A DNA stretch of 64,000 nt from Hyphomicrobiales bacterium (GTDB taxonomy: Bacteria > Pseudomonadota > Alphaproteobacteria > Rhizobiales > Rhizobiaceae), in assembly GCA_900467185.1 (NCBI GenBank), contig UBPA01000009.1, forward strand, positions 1 through 64,000, given 5' to 3'. Below are positions 13,618-21,415 of the stretch, piece after piece. Numbering within the stretch: the stretch's first letter is position 1; each line of letters opens with the position of its first letter. The notes beneath the pieces are model-generated. The model was given only the letters and a program-made list of their open reading frames with translations. It searched no databases and was not told the origin of the DNA. Made by a program: the position numbers and the translations under genes.

Positions 13618-13752
13618 CGATGGCAAAGCCGGTCCGCGACACCATGCACGCGGACACGGTGATCCTGCAGTGAGAATTGTCGAAAGAGTGGATTGCAGAG
13701 ACCGTGCGAACGCCAGAATGAACGGAAACTGATCCCCGGATCCGGCCGTTCG

Positions 13753-13857
13753 CCGGCGCTTTGGCGTCATCCCCTGCTTGTGGCATGCGTTGAAGACGAA
13801 GCCGAATTTCGTGTCGTATCAGCGATCATCGCTCGGGATGCGAGGAAGCCGGCATGA
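13753..13857 (+). pseudogene. Possible 3' remnant of a DUF4258/BrnT-like toxin gene
   Basis: Just before the broken DUF2283 gene an open frame ends with a stop that overlaps its ATG (ATGA at 13854). The last 30 or so residues (HPLLVACVEDEAEFRVVSAI...) look like the C-terminal strand-and-helix of DUF4258 or BrnT-type proteins, which often precede DUF2283 genes. The frame has no usable start and nothing recognisable upstream, so if real it is a 5'-truncated remnant. This is a weak resemblance judged by eye. Confidence 0.25.
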
Positions 13858-14044
13858 AACCCGTTGTAGAATACGATCGGTCGTCCGAGCGGCCTCTATA
13901 GGGCTCTCGGGCGAAACTGTCGTGGACATTGCGGAGGTTTCCGAGCGGATTGTCCTCGACTACAACGACCAAGGCAGCATTGTCGGGATGGAGGTCCTAA
14001 AAGCACGGCTGCATCTATTCTTGTCGCTTCTCGATGTGGCCTGA
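13854..14044 (+). pseudogene. DUF2283 family gene broken by a one-base deletion
   Basis: The ATG at 13854 has a good GAGGAAG site and begins MKPVVEYDRSSE, the usual start of DUF2283 proteins, but that frame stops after fifteen codons. In the next frame the rest of the domain continues (LSGETVVDIAEVSERIV, LDYNDQGSIVGMEVL) to a stop at 14044. The two pieces join into a single normal 60-65-residue DUF2283 protein if one C is restored near 13893 (TCCGA[C]GCGGCC). DUF2283 proteins are small, of unknown function, and commonly lie in toxin-antitoxin-like pairs. A sequencing error could give the same picture. Confidence 0.6.
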
Positions 14045-14209
14045 CGACGCGTCATAGCGGGATGATGCGTATCCCTCCATCCTCCTGCATAATTTCTGAG
14101 ACAGAAGGCAGTTTAAGGCCCGACGTGGTCAGACATCGGTGAAACCAAGAAGCCGATATCGATCTGGGTAAAATCATTCAGTGTCACGGTCGGCTCTCAT
14201 CTTTCAGGT

Positions 14210-14506
14210 TCACGGTGCAGCCGATCGGGCAGCAGCAAGCGCCTCCGCCCGTGTCAAAGCCGCCGTGATGATCGCGCGGATTTCCTCGTCGGCGAGGTTC
14301 TGGCCAGCAAAGCCTTCGTCCGGGATGACGCCGGGGTCCTCCTCGTGGTCCGCGACGATTTCGGTGTCGCGCGCCATGGCTTCGAGTATCTGGCGACCCT
14401 CCGCGTCGCGTGCGATATGCGTCATGAGGCCGATCAGGAGGCGCCGGTAGGCGTTCAGCCGCCCGTCGATCTGGTCCGTGGATTGTTGGGGAAATTCCGG
14501 GTTCAT
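14210..14506 (-). CDS. Small protein of unknown function
   Basis: A 98-residue, acidic, soluble protein with predicted helices and no signal peptide or membrane segment. I do not recognise a domain. The start [17 protein letters not shown] at 14506 is chosen because GGAG lies six bases upstream, an ideal spacing; that GGAG sits inside two earlier in-frame ATGs (14518 and 14512). Its codon use matches its neighbours, which supports a real gene. It is divergent from greA, so the 237 bases between hold both promoters. It may be a rhizobial family-specific protein. Confidence 0.6.
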   Translation of the reverse strand: MNPEFPQQSTDQIDGRLNAYRRLLIGLMTHIARDAEGRQILEAMARDTEIVADHEEDPGVIPDEGFAGQNLADEEIRAIITAALTRAEALAAARSAAP

Positions 14507-14653
14507 CGACATCTCCATCGTGTCGAAAGGAACGGTCTCGCGCCCCGCTTGGTTCCTGCGAAGGCTGAACCGGGGCCGTCGAGCTCTGACATTCTTCGAA
14601 AGATCTGGCTTCCCACCGGACGTTTCTGCTATAGTTATTGCCTTGATGTTTTG

Positions 14654-14693
14654 AACGGTTCCGGAGTTGACGCTCCGGATGCCGTTTTATTTT
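14654..14693 (+). terminator. Hairpin plus T-run in the greA leader (attenuator candidate)
   Basis: A stem of TCCGGAG (14660-14666) with CTCCGGA (14673-14679), extended by AACGG/CCGTT across a small internal loop, is followed at once by TTTTATTTT (14685-14693). This is the form of an intrinsic terminator. The gene before it is on the other strand, and it lies about 50 bases before greA, so it would act on greA's own leader transcript. Confidence 0.6.
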
Positions 14694-14697
14694 GCTT

Positions 14698-14719
14698 CGG
14701 GCCTGCCCGCGCAGGCCCG
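14698..14719 (+). promoter_or_regulatory. Second leader hairpin of greA
   Basis: CGGGCCTG (14698-14705) and CAGGCCCG (14712-14719) form a perfect eight-pair stem with a six-base loop. It sits directly between the terminator-like hairpin and the greA ribosome site (GAAGGACG), where it could affect translation or compete with the first hairpin. No alternative pairing between the two was worked out. Confidence 0.45.
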
Positions 14720-14743
14720 GCGCGCACCACGAAGGACGTTGAA

Positions 14744-15220
14744 ATGGTCGAAAAAGTACCGATGACGCAGAGCGGTTTTGCCAAGCTGCAGGAAGAGCTG
14801 CGCTGGCGCCAGCAGGAAGAGCGGCCGCGGATCATCGAGGCGATTGCCGAAGCGCGCGCCCATGGCGACCTTTCGGAAAATGCTGAATACCACGCCGCCA
14901 AGGAAGCGCAGAGCCACAATGAAGGCCGCATCGGCGAGGTCGAGGACTATGTGGCCCGGGCCGAGGTGATCGACCTCTCGAAGATGTCGGGTTCGAAGAT
15001 CAAGTTCGGCGCGACCGTCAAGCTCATCGACGAGGACACCGAAGAGAACAAGACCTATCAGATCGTCGGCGACCAGGAAGCCGACGTGAAGCAGGGCCGC
15101 ATCTCCATCTCCTCGCCCATCGCCCGCGCGCTGATCGGCAAGGAGGTCGGCGATTCGATCGAGGTCGTCGCCCCCGGCGGGTCGAAGGCTTACGAGATCC
15201 TCGCGATCAACTGGGGTTGA
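14744..15220 (+). CDS. greA: Transcription elongation factor GreA
   Basis: GreA rescues backtracked RNA polymerase by stimulating transcript cleavage through the secondary channel. The 158-residue product has the N-terminal coiled coil with the acidic tip [14 protein letters not shown], which supplies the catalytic Asp/Glu. The C-terminal FKBP-like domain ends in [14 protein letters not shown] and YEILAI. The ATG at 14744 follows GAAGGACG at a normal distance; the reading frame stays open far upstream, but that part is not GreA-like. The leader contains two hairpins, one with a T-run, so autogenous or growth-rate attenuation is plausible. A strong hairpin lies after the stop. Confidence 0.97.
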   Translation: MVEKVPMTQSGFAKLQEELRWRQQEERPRIIEAIAEARAHGDLSENAEYHAAKEAQSHNEGRIGEVEDYVARAEVIDLSKMSGSKIKFGATVKLIDEDTEENKTYQIVGDQEADVKQGRISISSPIARALIGKEVGDSIEVVAPGGSKAYEILAINWG

Positions 15221-15238
15221 TCCGGAACGAATGAAGCG

Positions 15239-15271
15239 ACGGCTCCGGACCTCCAAGTCCGGAGCCGTTGT
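15239..15271 (+). terminator. Terminator-like hairpin after greA
   Basis: ACGGCTCCGGAC (15239-15250) pairs perfectly with GTCCGGAGCCGT (15257-15268) around a six-base loop. Only a short, interrupted T-run (TTGT) follows, so termination by the hairpin alone may be partial. Confidence 0.65.
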
Positions 15272-15415
15272 GATTCGGGCTATTGCGACCGTTCTTCGCC
15301 CCGTCTTGCCTGCGGGACATCCCGACACCGGAAACCGACGCCGGCACGAATGCGTGGTGGATGACCTGCACCCGCGCGTGACGGATCGCTGCACTTCCTC
15401 TATCCTTACACGATC

Positions 15416-16489
15416 ATGAGCAGGCTTCTGGACATCCGCACCGTCGACATCATCGCTCCGAATTTCAAGAAGCGGCTTTCCGGCGTCACCTCGACCATCG
15501 TGCAGCTCGTGCCGGTGCAAGCCCGCATGGGCGAGCGTATCGCAACGCTTGGACCCGGCCTTCCGGACGACCTCCCCGCCATCCGCTTTCGCGATCTGCT
15601 GCGTCTGCGCCGTCCGCCGGAGGGCCGCGCGGTTCGCATCTGGCATGCTCGCCGAAATCTGGAAATGCTCCCCGGCATTCTCCTGCGCGATGTGCTGCGC
15701 ATGCCGCTGAAGCTGCTCTTTACATCCGCCGCCCAGCGCAGGCACTCCCGTTGGACCAAGGGGCTGATCCGGCGCATGGATGCGGTGGTGGCCACATCGG
15801 CACGCTCCGGCAGCTTTCTGGATGTCCCCCACACCGTCATTCGCCATGGCGTCGATCTGGCGCGCTTTCACCCGCCCGCGACCGGCGGGCGCGAAGCGGC
15901 ACCGGATGATCTCGCCGGCCGCAGGCTGGTCGGCTGTTTCGGGCGCGTGCGCCCGCAGAAGGGCACCGATCTCTTCGTGGAAGCGATGATCGCGCTTCTG
16001 CCGCATCATCCCGAATGGACCGCCGTCATCTGCGGCCGCGTCACCCCCGAACACGAGACATTCGCCGCCGGCCTGAAAACCTCCATCGCGGATGCCGGCC
16101 TGTCCGACCGCATTCGGTTCCTCGGCGAGGTCGATGACATCAAGCCGTGGTACCGTCGCGTCTCGCTGCTGGTCGCCCCGTCCCGCAACGAAGGCTTCGG
16201 CCTGACCCCGCTCGAAGCCATGGCCTCCGGCGCCGCCGTCGTCGCCTCGGATGCCGGCGCCTATGCCGAAATGATTCGCCCTGGCGAAACCGGTGCGGTC
16301 GTGCCCGCCGGCGACGGAGAGGCGCTCACGACGGCACTCCGCCTCTACCTCCAGGCCCCGGCCCGCGCCACCGCCCACGGACAGGCCGGCCTTGCCCACG
16401 TCCGCGCTGAATTCGGCATCGAACGCGAGGCGAGTGCGCTGTCGCAGGTGTATGACGGATTGCTGGACAGGGACGCTCCGCCCGCGTGA
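15416..16489 (+). CDS. lpcC: LPS core mannosyltransferase LpcC/LpsB type (GT4)
   Basis: A 357-residue GT-B fold glycosyltransferase. It closely resembles R. leguminosarum LpcC and S. meliloti LpsB, which add mannose to the Kdo of the LPS inner core on the cytoplasmic face. Recognisable stretches are KRRLSGVTSTIVQL-type sequence near residue 18, IWHARRNLEM and PLKLLFTSAAQRRH. The C-terminal nucleotide-sugar site is EGFGLTPLEAMASG, the E-x7-E motif of GT4 retaining enzymes. It stands alone on the plus strand next to a convergent LPS-type gene set. The symbol rests on remembered similarity and should be checked; an alternative is another core GT4. Confidence 0.85.
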   Translation: MSRLLDIRTVDIIAPNFKKRLSGVTSTIVQLVPVQARMGERIATLGPGLPDDLPAIRFRDLLRLRRPPEGRAVRIWHARRNLEMLPGILLRDVLRMPLKLLFTSAAQRRHSRWTKGLIRRMDAVVATSARSGSFLDVPHTVIRHGVDLARFHPPATGGREAAPDDLAGRRLVGCFGRVRPQKGTDLFVEAMIALLPHHPEWTAVICGRVTPEHETFAAGLKTSIADAGLSDRIRFLGEVDDIKPWYRRVSLLVAPSRNEGFGLTPLEAMASGAAVVASDAGAYAEMIRPGETGAVVPAGDGEALTTALRLYLQAPARATAHGQAGLAHVRAEFGIEREASALSQVYDGLLDRDAPPA

Positions 16490-16498
16490 CGGCGCGCC

Positions 16499-17410
16499 TT
16501 AGCGAGAAGCCGTCAGCCTGTCGCTGAAGGGAATACCGATTTTTTGCAGCGCCGACGTCGGCGCATAGTTGACGAAGGTCGATCCCCGCGCCTCGCCGAC
16601 GGTCTTTGCAAGCCGGATATGGGCAAGGATGCGTCCCTCCGCCTCCGATACGCCCGAAAAGACCCGCTCGCCGGGCGCCTCGTAGAACCGAGGCTGTGCC
16701 GCGTTGGCAATGTCGATGCCGATGAAGCCGACGATGCGGGGGCGACAGAACAGCGCGAACTGAAGCGCCGACACGGCGACGCTGCCGCCTTGAAAAACGC
16801 CCAAGGCGGGGTCGAGCGAAACGCCGGACCGGCTTGGCATATCCACGGTCATCGCCGGCATCCGCGACACGGCAGACAGATCGCGCCGGTTCTCCCCGTA
16901 GGGCTTCAGCAGGTTGTCGATGAGTGTGACAGGCCTCTCGATCAGCCAGTCCGGGTCGTGCTCCAGGATGGCCCGGATGACCGCAACGGACAACAGACAG
17001 AGAATGCTTCTGTCGAGACCGGCGATGAACGTCTGGAAATGGCGGTAGACGAAGCGCTCGTCCTCGACGGCAACGGCAAGCGGCCGGGGAATGCGCTCCG
17101 GAACGAGCGCGATGGCGCCGTTGAGGAGAAGCGTGCTGCGGTCGGCGAGCGCGCCGAGATCGGCGTCGCGAACGGAGGGTCCGGAGCCGACGATGGTGAT
17201 ATCGCTGCCGGCAAGGTCCGACAACGCCGATGGCGGCAGCAGCGTGCCGGACGGACGATGGCGGAAAAGGATCGTTCGCTCCGGGCCGTAGGGTGCCGGT
17301 TCAATCCGCAGCGACGGCGCCCAGTCATAGGCATGGGCGCGACGGCGGCCGTAGGCGAGCGTAGCGGCCAGTTTCCAGACCCGTCGGCGAAGCGGTCGAT
17401 CGGACGCCAT
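16499..17410 (-). CDS. Rossmann-like protein, possible GT42/DUF115-type sugar transferase
   Basis: A 303-residue protein with no signal peptide. After a basic 75-residue N-terminus comes DITIVGSGPSVRDADL, a strand-loop-helix like the GNGPS nucleotide site of GT42 sialyltransferases and DUF115/MptE proteins. Near residue 225 it has GGSVAVSALQFAL and then GFIGIDI, the position where GT42 enzymes have a similar Ala-rich helix and LSGIDF. I infer a CMP-sugar (Kdo or nonulosonic acid) transferase acting on LPS. Its ATG directly follows the Lrp stop (TGAATG), so the two are translationally coupled, and its end converges with lpcC nine bases away. The fold call is moderate, the activity tentative. 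Confidence 0.6.
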   Translation of the reverse strand: MASDRPLRRRVWKLAATLAYGRRRAHAYDWAPSLRIEPAPYGPERTILFRHRPSGTLLPPSALSDLAGSDITIVGSGPSVRDADLGALADRSTLLLNGAIALVPERIPRPLAVAVEDERFVYRHFQTFIAGLDRSILCLLSVAVIRAILEHDPDWLIERPVTLIDNLLKPYGENRRDLSAVSRMPAMTVDMPSRSGVSLDPALGVFQGGSVAVSALQFALFCRPRIVGFIGIDIANAAQPRFYEAPGERVFSGVSEAEGRILAHIRLAKTVGEARGSTFVNYAPTSALQKIGIPFSDRLTASR

Positions 17411-17878
17411 TCAGATATCCACCAGCCCGACCTTCTTCACCTGGCGGATCGTCAGCATGGTCCGCACGGTGTCCACCTGCTCGTTCGCTGTGAGGTCCTC
17501 GATCACAAAATTCTGGAACGTCGTGAGATTCTCCGCGACGCAATGGAGAAGAAAATCGCTGTCGCCATTCACAAGCCAGGCCTGCCGCACCAGAGGCCAG
17601 GCCGTGGTCGCTGCCGAGAAAGCCTTGAGATTGGCGTCCGATTGATGCTTGAGCCCCACCATGCAGAAGGCCACGAGATCAAGACCCAGCATCGGGCCGT
17701 TCAGCACCGTGCGATAGCCCTCGATGATCCCCGTTTCCTCCAGCCGCCGGACGCGGCGCAGACAGGGCGGCGCGGAAATGCCGACCCGGGCGGCAAGCTC
17801 CACATTCGTCATCCGTCCATCGGCTTGAAGTTCGCGGAGGATTTTGATGTCGATCTGATCGAGATCGGCGCGCAGCAC
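17411..17878 (-). CDS. Lrp/AsnC family transcriptional regulator
   Basis: A 155-residue regulator. The N-terminal winged helix (LDQIDIKILRELQADGRMTNVELAARVG, quoted only in part: IDIKILRELQADGR) carries the AsnC signature, and a C-terminal RAM/ligand-binding domain follows. I chose GTG at 17878, giving the usual start VLRADLDQIDIK and a standard length; an ATG 39 codons upstream would add a Pro/Ser-rich tail foreign to the family. In S. meliloti an Lrp gene (lrp3) heads an LPS operon controlled by LsrB, and here too an Lrp gene lies among LPS genes near lsrB. It may control the coupled downstream transferase and respond to an amino acid. Confidence 0.9.
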   Translation of the reverse strand: MLRADLDQIDIKILRELQADGRMTNVELAARVGISAPPCLRRVRRLEETGIIEGYRTVLNGPMLGLDLVAFCMVGLKHQSDANLKAFSAATTAWPLVRQAWLVNGDSDFLLHCVAENLTTFQNFVIEDLTANEQVDTVRTMLTIRQVKKVGLVDI

Positions 17879-18088
17879 GGGGGTGACCACCTCTTCTTCG
17901 CCTGCACGGCGCGGCGCCGTTTCTGGCGCGCTTGGAACGCTGCAGGATATGGCGCTGTCACGCGAGGGACACGACGGCCTGTTCGGCCCGGGCACCGTCG
18001 CGCGGCAGACCCTTCGGGTTCTGCATCATCGCCCCGCCCGGGGCAAGAAGATTTATAGGCAGTCGACGCTCGGTTTACCGGCGACGCG

Positions 18089-19111
18089 TCACTTACCCCG
18101 ACGGAAAAGATCGATATACGCCCCCGCTGTCGCTTCTTCCGAGAACTGCCGCATCAACGTCGCACGCCCCCCCTCGCCCAGATCCCGCGCGAGGCCAGGA
18201 TCGGCCAGGATCCGCGCGATGCCATCGGCAAACTGGTCCGCATTGCCGATTTCGGCAAACAGCCCGTTCTCGCCGTCCTGCATGAACCAGGACGGACCTT
18301 CCGAGCGCGAGGACACCACAGGCCGCTTCTGCGCCCAGGCCTCCAGGATGACATTGCCCAGCGGCTCGTGCGACGACGGCATGACGAAGACATCGGCGGC
18401 GGCGACATAGGCCCGCGTATCCTTCTGCCAGCCGAGAAACCGGATTCGCCCCTGCATGCCACGCTCCAGCGCAAGCGCCTCCAGTGCGGCACGTTCCTCC
18501 CCATCGCCGGCAATCCAGAGGAAGACATCCGGTAGTTTCGCAACGGCATCGATCAGGGTGTGGAAGCCCTTGCGCTTCACGAAACGGCCCATCGTCATCA
18601 CCACCGGCACGCCCTCCGGCGTATCGACCGTGCTGCGCAGCACCGGCTGCACCGGCTCGGTATTGGTGAAGTTGGAGATGACCTCGACGCCGCGCGTCCA
18701 GCCGATCCGACGGACGTGATCTGCGATGCCCGGCGTGTTGCAGACGAGCACGTCGGTGTTCTTGAAATAGCCGAGATGCGTCGGGTAGTCGCCAAGCCGG
18801 GATAGCGTCAGGCCGTGGCGGTAACGCGGCATCAGCCGGCTGCCCCGCGTCGCCCAGGACATGATCGCATCCGGTCGCTCCCGCGCCGCCAGTGCCTGGA
18901 CCCGCAACGGCAGCGTCAGCCTGTCGAGCGACAGATTGCGGAAATTGCTTTCGATGATCCGGGCATGGGGTGCGATATCCACACGCCATTTGCGATCGCG
19001 CCGGATGACCGTCGTTTGCTCGACGCCGCGGCGCCCGAGCGCTCCGACGAGGTGAACGAAAAACATCTCGGCTCCACCATCTTTTCCGAAGTGGAAGTGA
19101 AAGACTTTCAT
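18089..19111 (-). CDS. Glycosyltransferase family 4, LPS core
   Basis: A 340-residue GT-B enzyme. The N-terminal domain has the acceptor-side loop FGKDGGAEMFFVHL, and the C-terminal donor domain has GRFVKRKGFHTLIDAV and the SSHEPLGNVILEAW motif of retaining GT4 transferases. The ATG at 19111 (MKVFHFHFGKDGG) is the natural start; upstream codons are not family-like. Only ten bases separate it from the GT2 gene before it, so they form one leftward unit. By position it corresponds to one of the lpsC/D/E genes of S. meliloti, but I cannot say which. Sugar and linkage are unknown. Confidence 0.88.
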   Translation of the reverse strand: MKVFHFHFGKDGGAEMFFVHLVGALGRRGVEQTTVIRRDRKWRVDIAPHARIIESNFRNLSLDRLTLPLRVQALAARERPDAIMSWATRGSRLMPRYRHGLTLSRLGDYPTHLGYFKNTDVLVCNTPGIADHVRRIGWTRGVEVISNFTNTEPVQPVLRSTVDTPEGVPVVMTMGRFVKRKGFHTLIDAVAKLPDVFLWIAGDGEERAALEALALERGMQGRIRFLGWQKDTRAYVAAADVFVMPSSHEPLGNVILEAWAQKRPVVSSRSEGPSWFMQDGENGLFAEIGNADQFADGIARILADPGLARDLGEGGRATLMRQFSEEATAGAYIDLFRRGK

Positions 19112-19121
19112 GCTGCTGGGA

Positions 19122-19964
19122 TCACCTGTTCTGCGAATCGTCGACATTGGCGCGGTAGCGCAGCGCGTGCCGCTGGTGGAGCTTTGCCTGGGTAAGGAAG
19201 GAATAGACGGCACCGGTCATGGCCTCGATGAAGCCGGATGTGCCGCAGCGCCAGAGGCCGCTCTTCAGGTAAAGCCGGAGAAAATAGATCGGAGGCGAGA
19301 AAATCAGGCTGAGTGCTTTCGGACGGCGGCCCGTATTGTAGGCCTGATCGGCCTTCAGCGTGGAGTAATGGTTTTCCTTCAGAATCTGCTCGTCCATCGG
19401 CAGCGGCCGGTAGTGCAACAGGCTGCCGGTCTGGGCATTGCGCACGGTGCCATCCGCCACGATCCCCTCATGCACCGCCTGACTGAGATCATAGGCACCC
19501 CTGCCGCGACGCACGAGCCGCAGGTTCTTGCGCTCGCGGACATGCGGTGGCGTGAACCCGTAGCCGATGAGATACGGCCGCCGTGCGACCCTCCAGGCAA
19601 CCACCTCGGGCTCCGCGTTCAGAAGGCTCGGCAAGGCTGCGCGAAGCGGACCGTCCAGCCGCTCGTCGGAGTCGATATTCAGGCACCAGGGCTGCGTGCA
19701 CTGGTCGAGCGCGAACTGCTTCTGCCCGGCATAGCCCCGCCATGCCTCCTCGAAGAGGCGGATGGGCCAGCCTTCGGCGATGTACCGACGGATGAGCGAC
19801 AAGGTGCCGTCGGTCGAGCCGGAATCGACGATGATGATCTCTGCACATCCGGCCAGGCTCGCGATGCAGTTCTCGAGATAGGCCTCCTCGTTCTTGCAGA
19901 TGATGAAGACGGAAACGGGAAGAGGCGTGGCCTTCTGGCTAAGTTCTATTCTGCTGTGCATCAT
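19122..19964 (-). CDS. Glycosyltransferase family 2, LPS core
   Basis: A GT-A fold inverting glycosyltransferase, 280 residues from the ATG at 19964, or 294 if the GTG at 20006 is used. The N-terminus has VSVFIICKNEEAYLENC and IIVDSGSTDGT, and the metal-binding region reads LNIDSDERL. This arrangement is typical of the WaaE/LpsC-like enzymes that add sugars such as glucose to the inner core. The start is uncertain because neither codon has a strong ribosome site. The next gene starts ten bases after its stop. It is first in the GT2-GT4 unit; the promoter should lie in the AT-rich sequence upstream. Confidence 0.87.
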   Translation of the reverse strand: MMHSRIELSQKATPLPVSVFIICKNEEAYLENCIASLAGCAEIIIVDSGSTDGTLSLIRRYIAEGWPIRLFEEAWRGYAGQKQFALDQCTQPWCLNIDSDERLDGPLRAALPSLLNAEPEVVAWRVARRPYLIGYGFTPPHVRERKNLRLVRRGRGAYDLSQAVHEGIVADGTVRNAQTGSLLHYRPLPMDEQILKENHYSTLKADQAYNTGRRPKALSLIFSPPIYFLRLYLKSGLWRCGTSGFIEAMTGAVYSFLTQAKLHQRHALRYRANVDDSQNR

Positions 19965-20329
19965 GTCTCGACCATCGACGGCTTTCCGGCATTGGGATAA
20001 AGACACATGATCAACGCCCCGGACCGATGGCGCACGCTAGAAGAAAACAAGCTAAATTACTAATGTTTAATTTTTAGGAGAATGAAGGACGTCGCACCGT
20101 CTGTCTCCTGCCGCCCGGGCCCCACCTGCGCTCCGCACGGCAACGGTCTGATCCGCGCCGGAGGCTGAAAAGCCGGTACCGTTGACAATCAAATGTGGTA
20201 ATCCTGTCCCGCGCACTTGAAACCGCTTGACCCTCATACCCACTCTGAGCACTTCTGCCGTTATCAAAATCGCCCGCTTCGCGCGCATGCCCCAGAATCT
20301 GGGCTTGAGACCGCGCCCAAGGATACGCC
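19965..20329. promoter_or_regulatory. Divergent promoter region between the GT2 gene and trxB
   Basis: About 365 bases between two outward-facing genes. An AT-rich core at 20040-20078 (AAACAAGCTAAATTAC and a run of A/T around TAATGTTTAATTTTT) stands out from the GC-rich surroundings and is the best place for the GT2 promoter. LsrB is known in S. meliloti to act on an LPS operon, so a LysR-type site could lie here, but I could not identify one with confidence. Confidence 0.4.
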
Positions 20330-21304
20330 ATGACGTCCCGCCACACCAAACTCCTCATCATCGGCTCCGGCCCGGCCGGCTACACCGCCGCCATCTACGC
20401 CGCGCGTGCCATGCTCAATCCCGTTCTCATCGCCGGCATGGAACAGGGCGGCCAGCTGATGATCACCACGGATGTGGAAAACTATCCAGGCTTCGGCGAT
20501 CCGATCCAGGGTCCGTGGCTGATGGAGCAGATGCTGAAGCAGGCCGTGCATGTCGGCACCGAGATCGTCAACGACCTCGTGACCTCAGTGGACGTCTCGG
20601 TCCGCCCCTTCCGCCTGACGACCGATAGCGGCACCGCCTGGACGGCCGATACGATCGTGATCGCCACCGGCGCCAAGGCCAAGTGGCTCGGCATCGAGAC
20701 GGAAGAGACCTTCAAGGGCTTCGGCGTCTCCGCCTGCGCCACGTGCGACGGCTTCTTCTATCGCAACAAGGATGTCATCGTCGTGGGTGGCGGCAACTCC
20801 GCCGTCGAGGAAGCGCTGTACCTGTCGAACCTCGCAAAAACCGTGACCGTCGTGCACCGCCGCGACCATTTCCGCGCCGAACGCATCCTGCAGGAGCGTC
20901 TCTTCGCCAAGCCGAACGTGAAGATCGTCTGGGACCACGAGATCGCCGCCTACACCGGCACGCCGCCGAAGCCGCCCATGCCGGCCTCGGTCACGGGCGT
21001 CACCCTGCGCAACACGCGCACGGGCGAGACGTCGGACATGCCGATCGACGGTGTCTTCGTGGCGATCGGCCACGCGCCGGCCACCGAGCTCTTCAAGGGT
21101 AAGCTGCGGCTGAAGCCGAACGGCTATCTGTGGACGGCACCCGATTCGACCGCGACCGATGTCGAAGGCGTCTACGCCGCTGGCGACGTGACCGACGATA
21201 TCTACCGGCAGGCGATCACGGCGGCCGGAATGGGCTGCATGGCAGCACTCGAAGCCGAGAAATTTCTGACGGGTCATATGCCCGTCGCAATTGCAGCCGA
21301 GTAG
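20330..21304 (+). CDS. trxB: Thioredoxin-disulfide reductase
   Basis: TrxB transfers electrons from NADPH through FAD to thioredoxin in the cytosol. The 324-residue protein has the FAD-binding GSGPAGYTAAIYAA at residues 12-25, the redox-active C136-A-T-C139 and the NADPH-binding VVGGGNSAVEEAL. The C-terminal FAD motif near GVYAAGDVTDDIYRQ is also present. Length and motif order are standard. The ATG at 20330 gives the family N-terminus. It lies 111 bases before lsrB in the same direction; linking a disulfide reductase to a cysteine-containing redox regulator is functionally sensible. Confidence 0.97.
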   Translation: MTSRHTKLLIIGSGPAGYTAAIYAARAMLNPVLIAGMEQGGQLMITTDVENYPGFGDPIQGPWLMEQMLKQAVHVGTEIVNDLVTSVDVSVRPFRLTTDSGTAWTADTIVIATGAKAKWLGIETEETFKGFGVSACATCDGFFYRNKDVIVVGGGNSAVEEALYLSNLAKTVTVVHRRDHFRAERILQERLFAKPNVKIVWDHEIAAYTGTPPKPPMPASVTGVTLRNTRTGETSDMPIDGVFVAIGHAPATELFKGKLRLKPNGYLWTAPDSTATDVEGVYAAGDVTDDIYRQAITAAGMGCMAALEAEKFLTGHMPVAIAAE

Positions 21305-21367
21305 ACGCTGCGAGAGAACGAGGCACTACCGATGGTGCCATGTGGGAACGAAAGACGCGCCGGATGA

Positions 21368-21389
21368 GGGGAAGCATCGATGCTTTCCC
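21368..21389 (+). promoter_or_regulatory. Palindrome just upstream of lsrB
   Basis: Ten bases pair with the next ten (GGGGAAGCAT and ATGCTTTCCC, one G-T pair) around CG, centred 38 bases before the lsrB start. It may be a hairpin in the leader or a dimeric operator; the core AAGCATCGATGCTT is a perfect palindrome. Function is not shown. Confidence 0.4.
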
Positions 21390-21415
21390 TTGCAGGCGTC
21401 GGGTGGGGGGACGGA

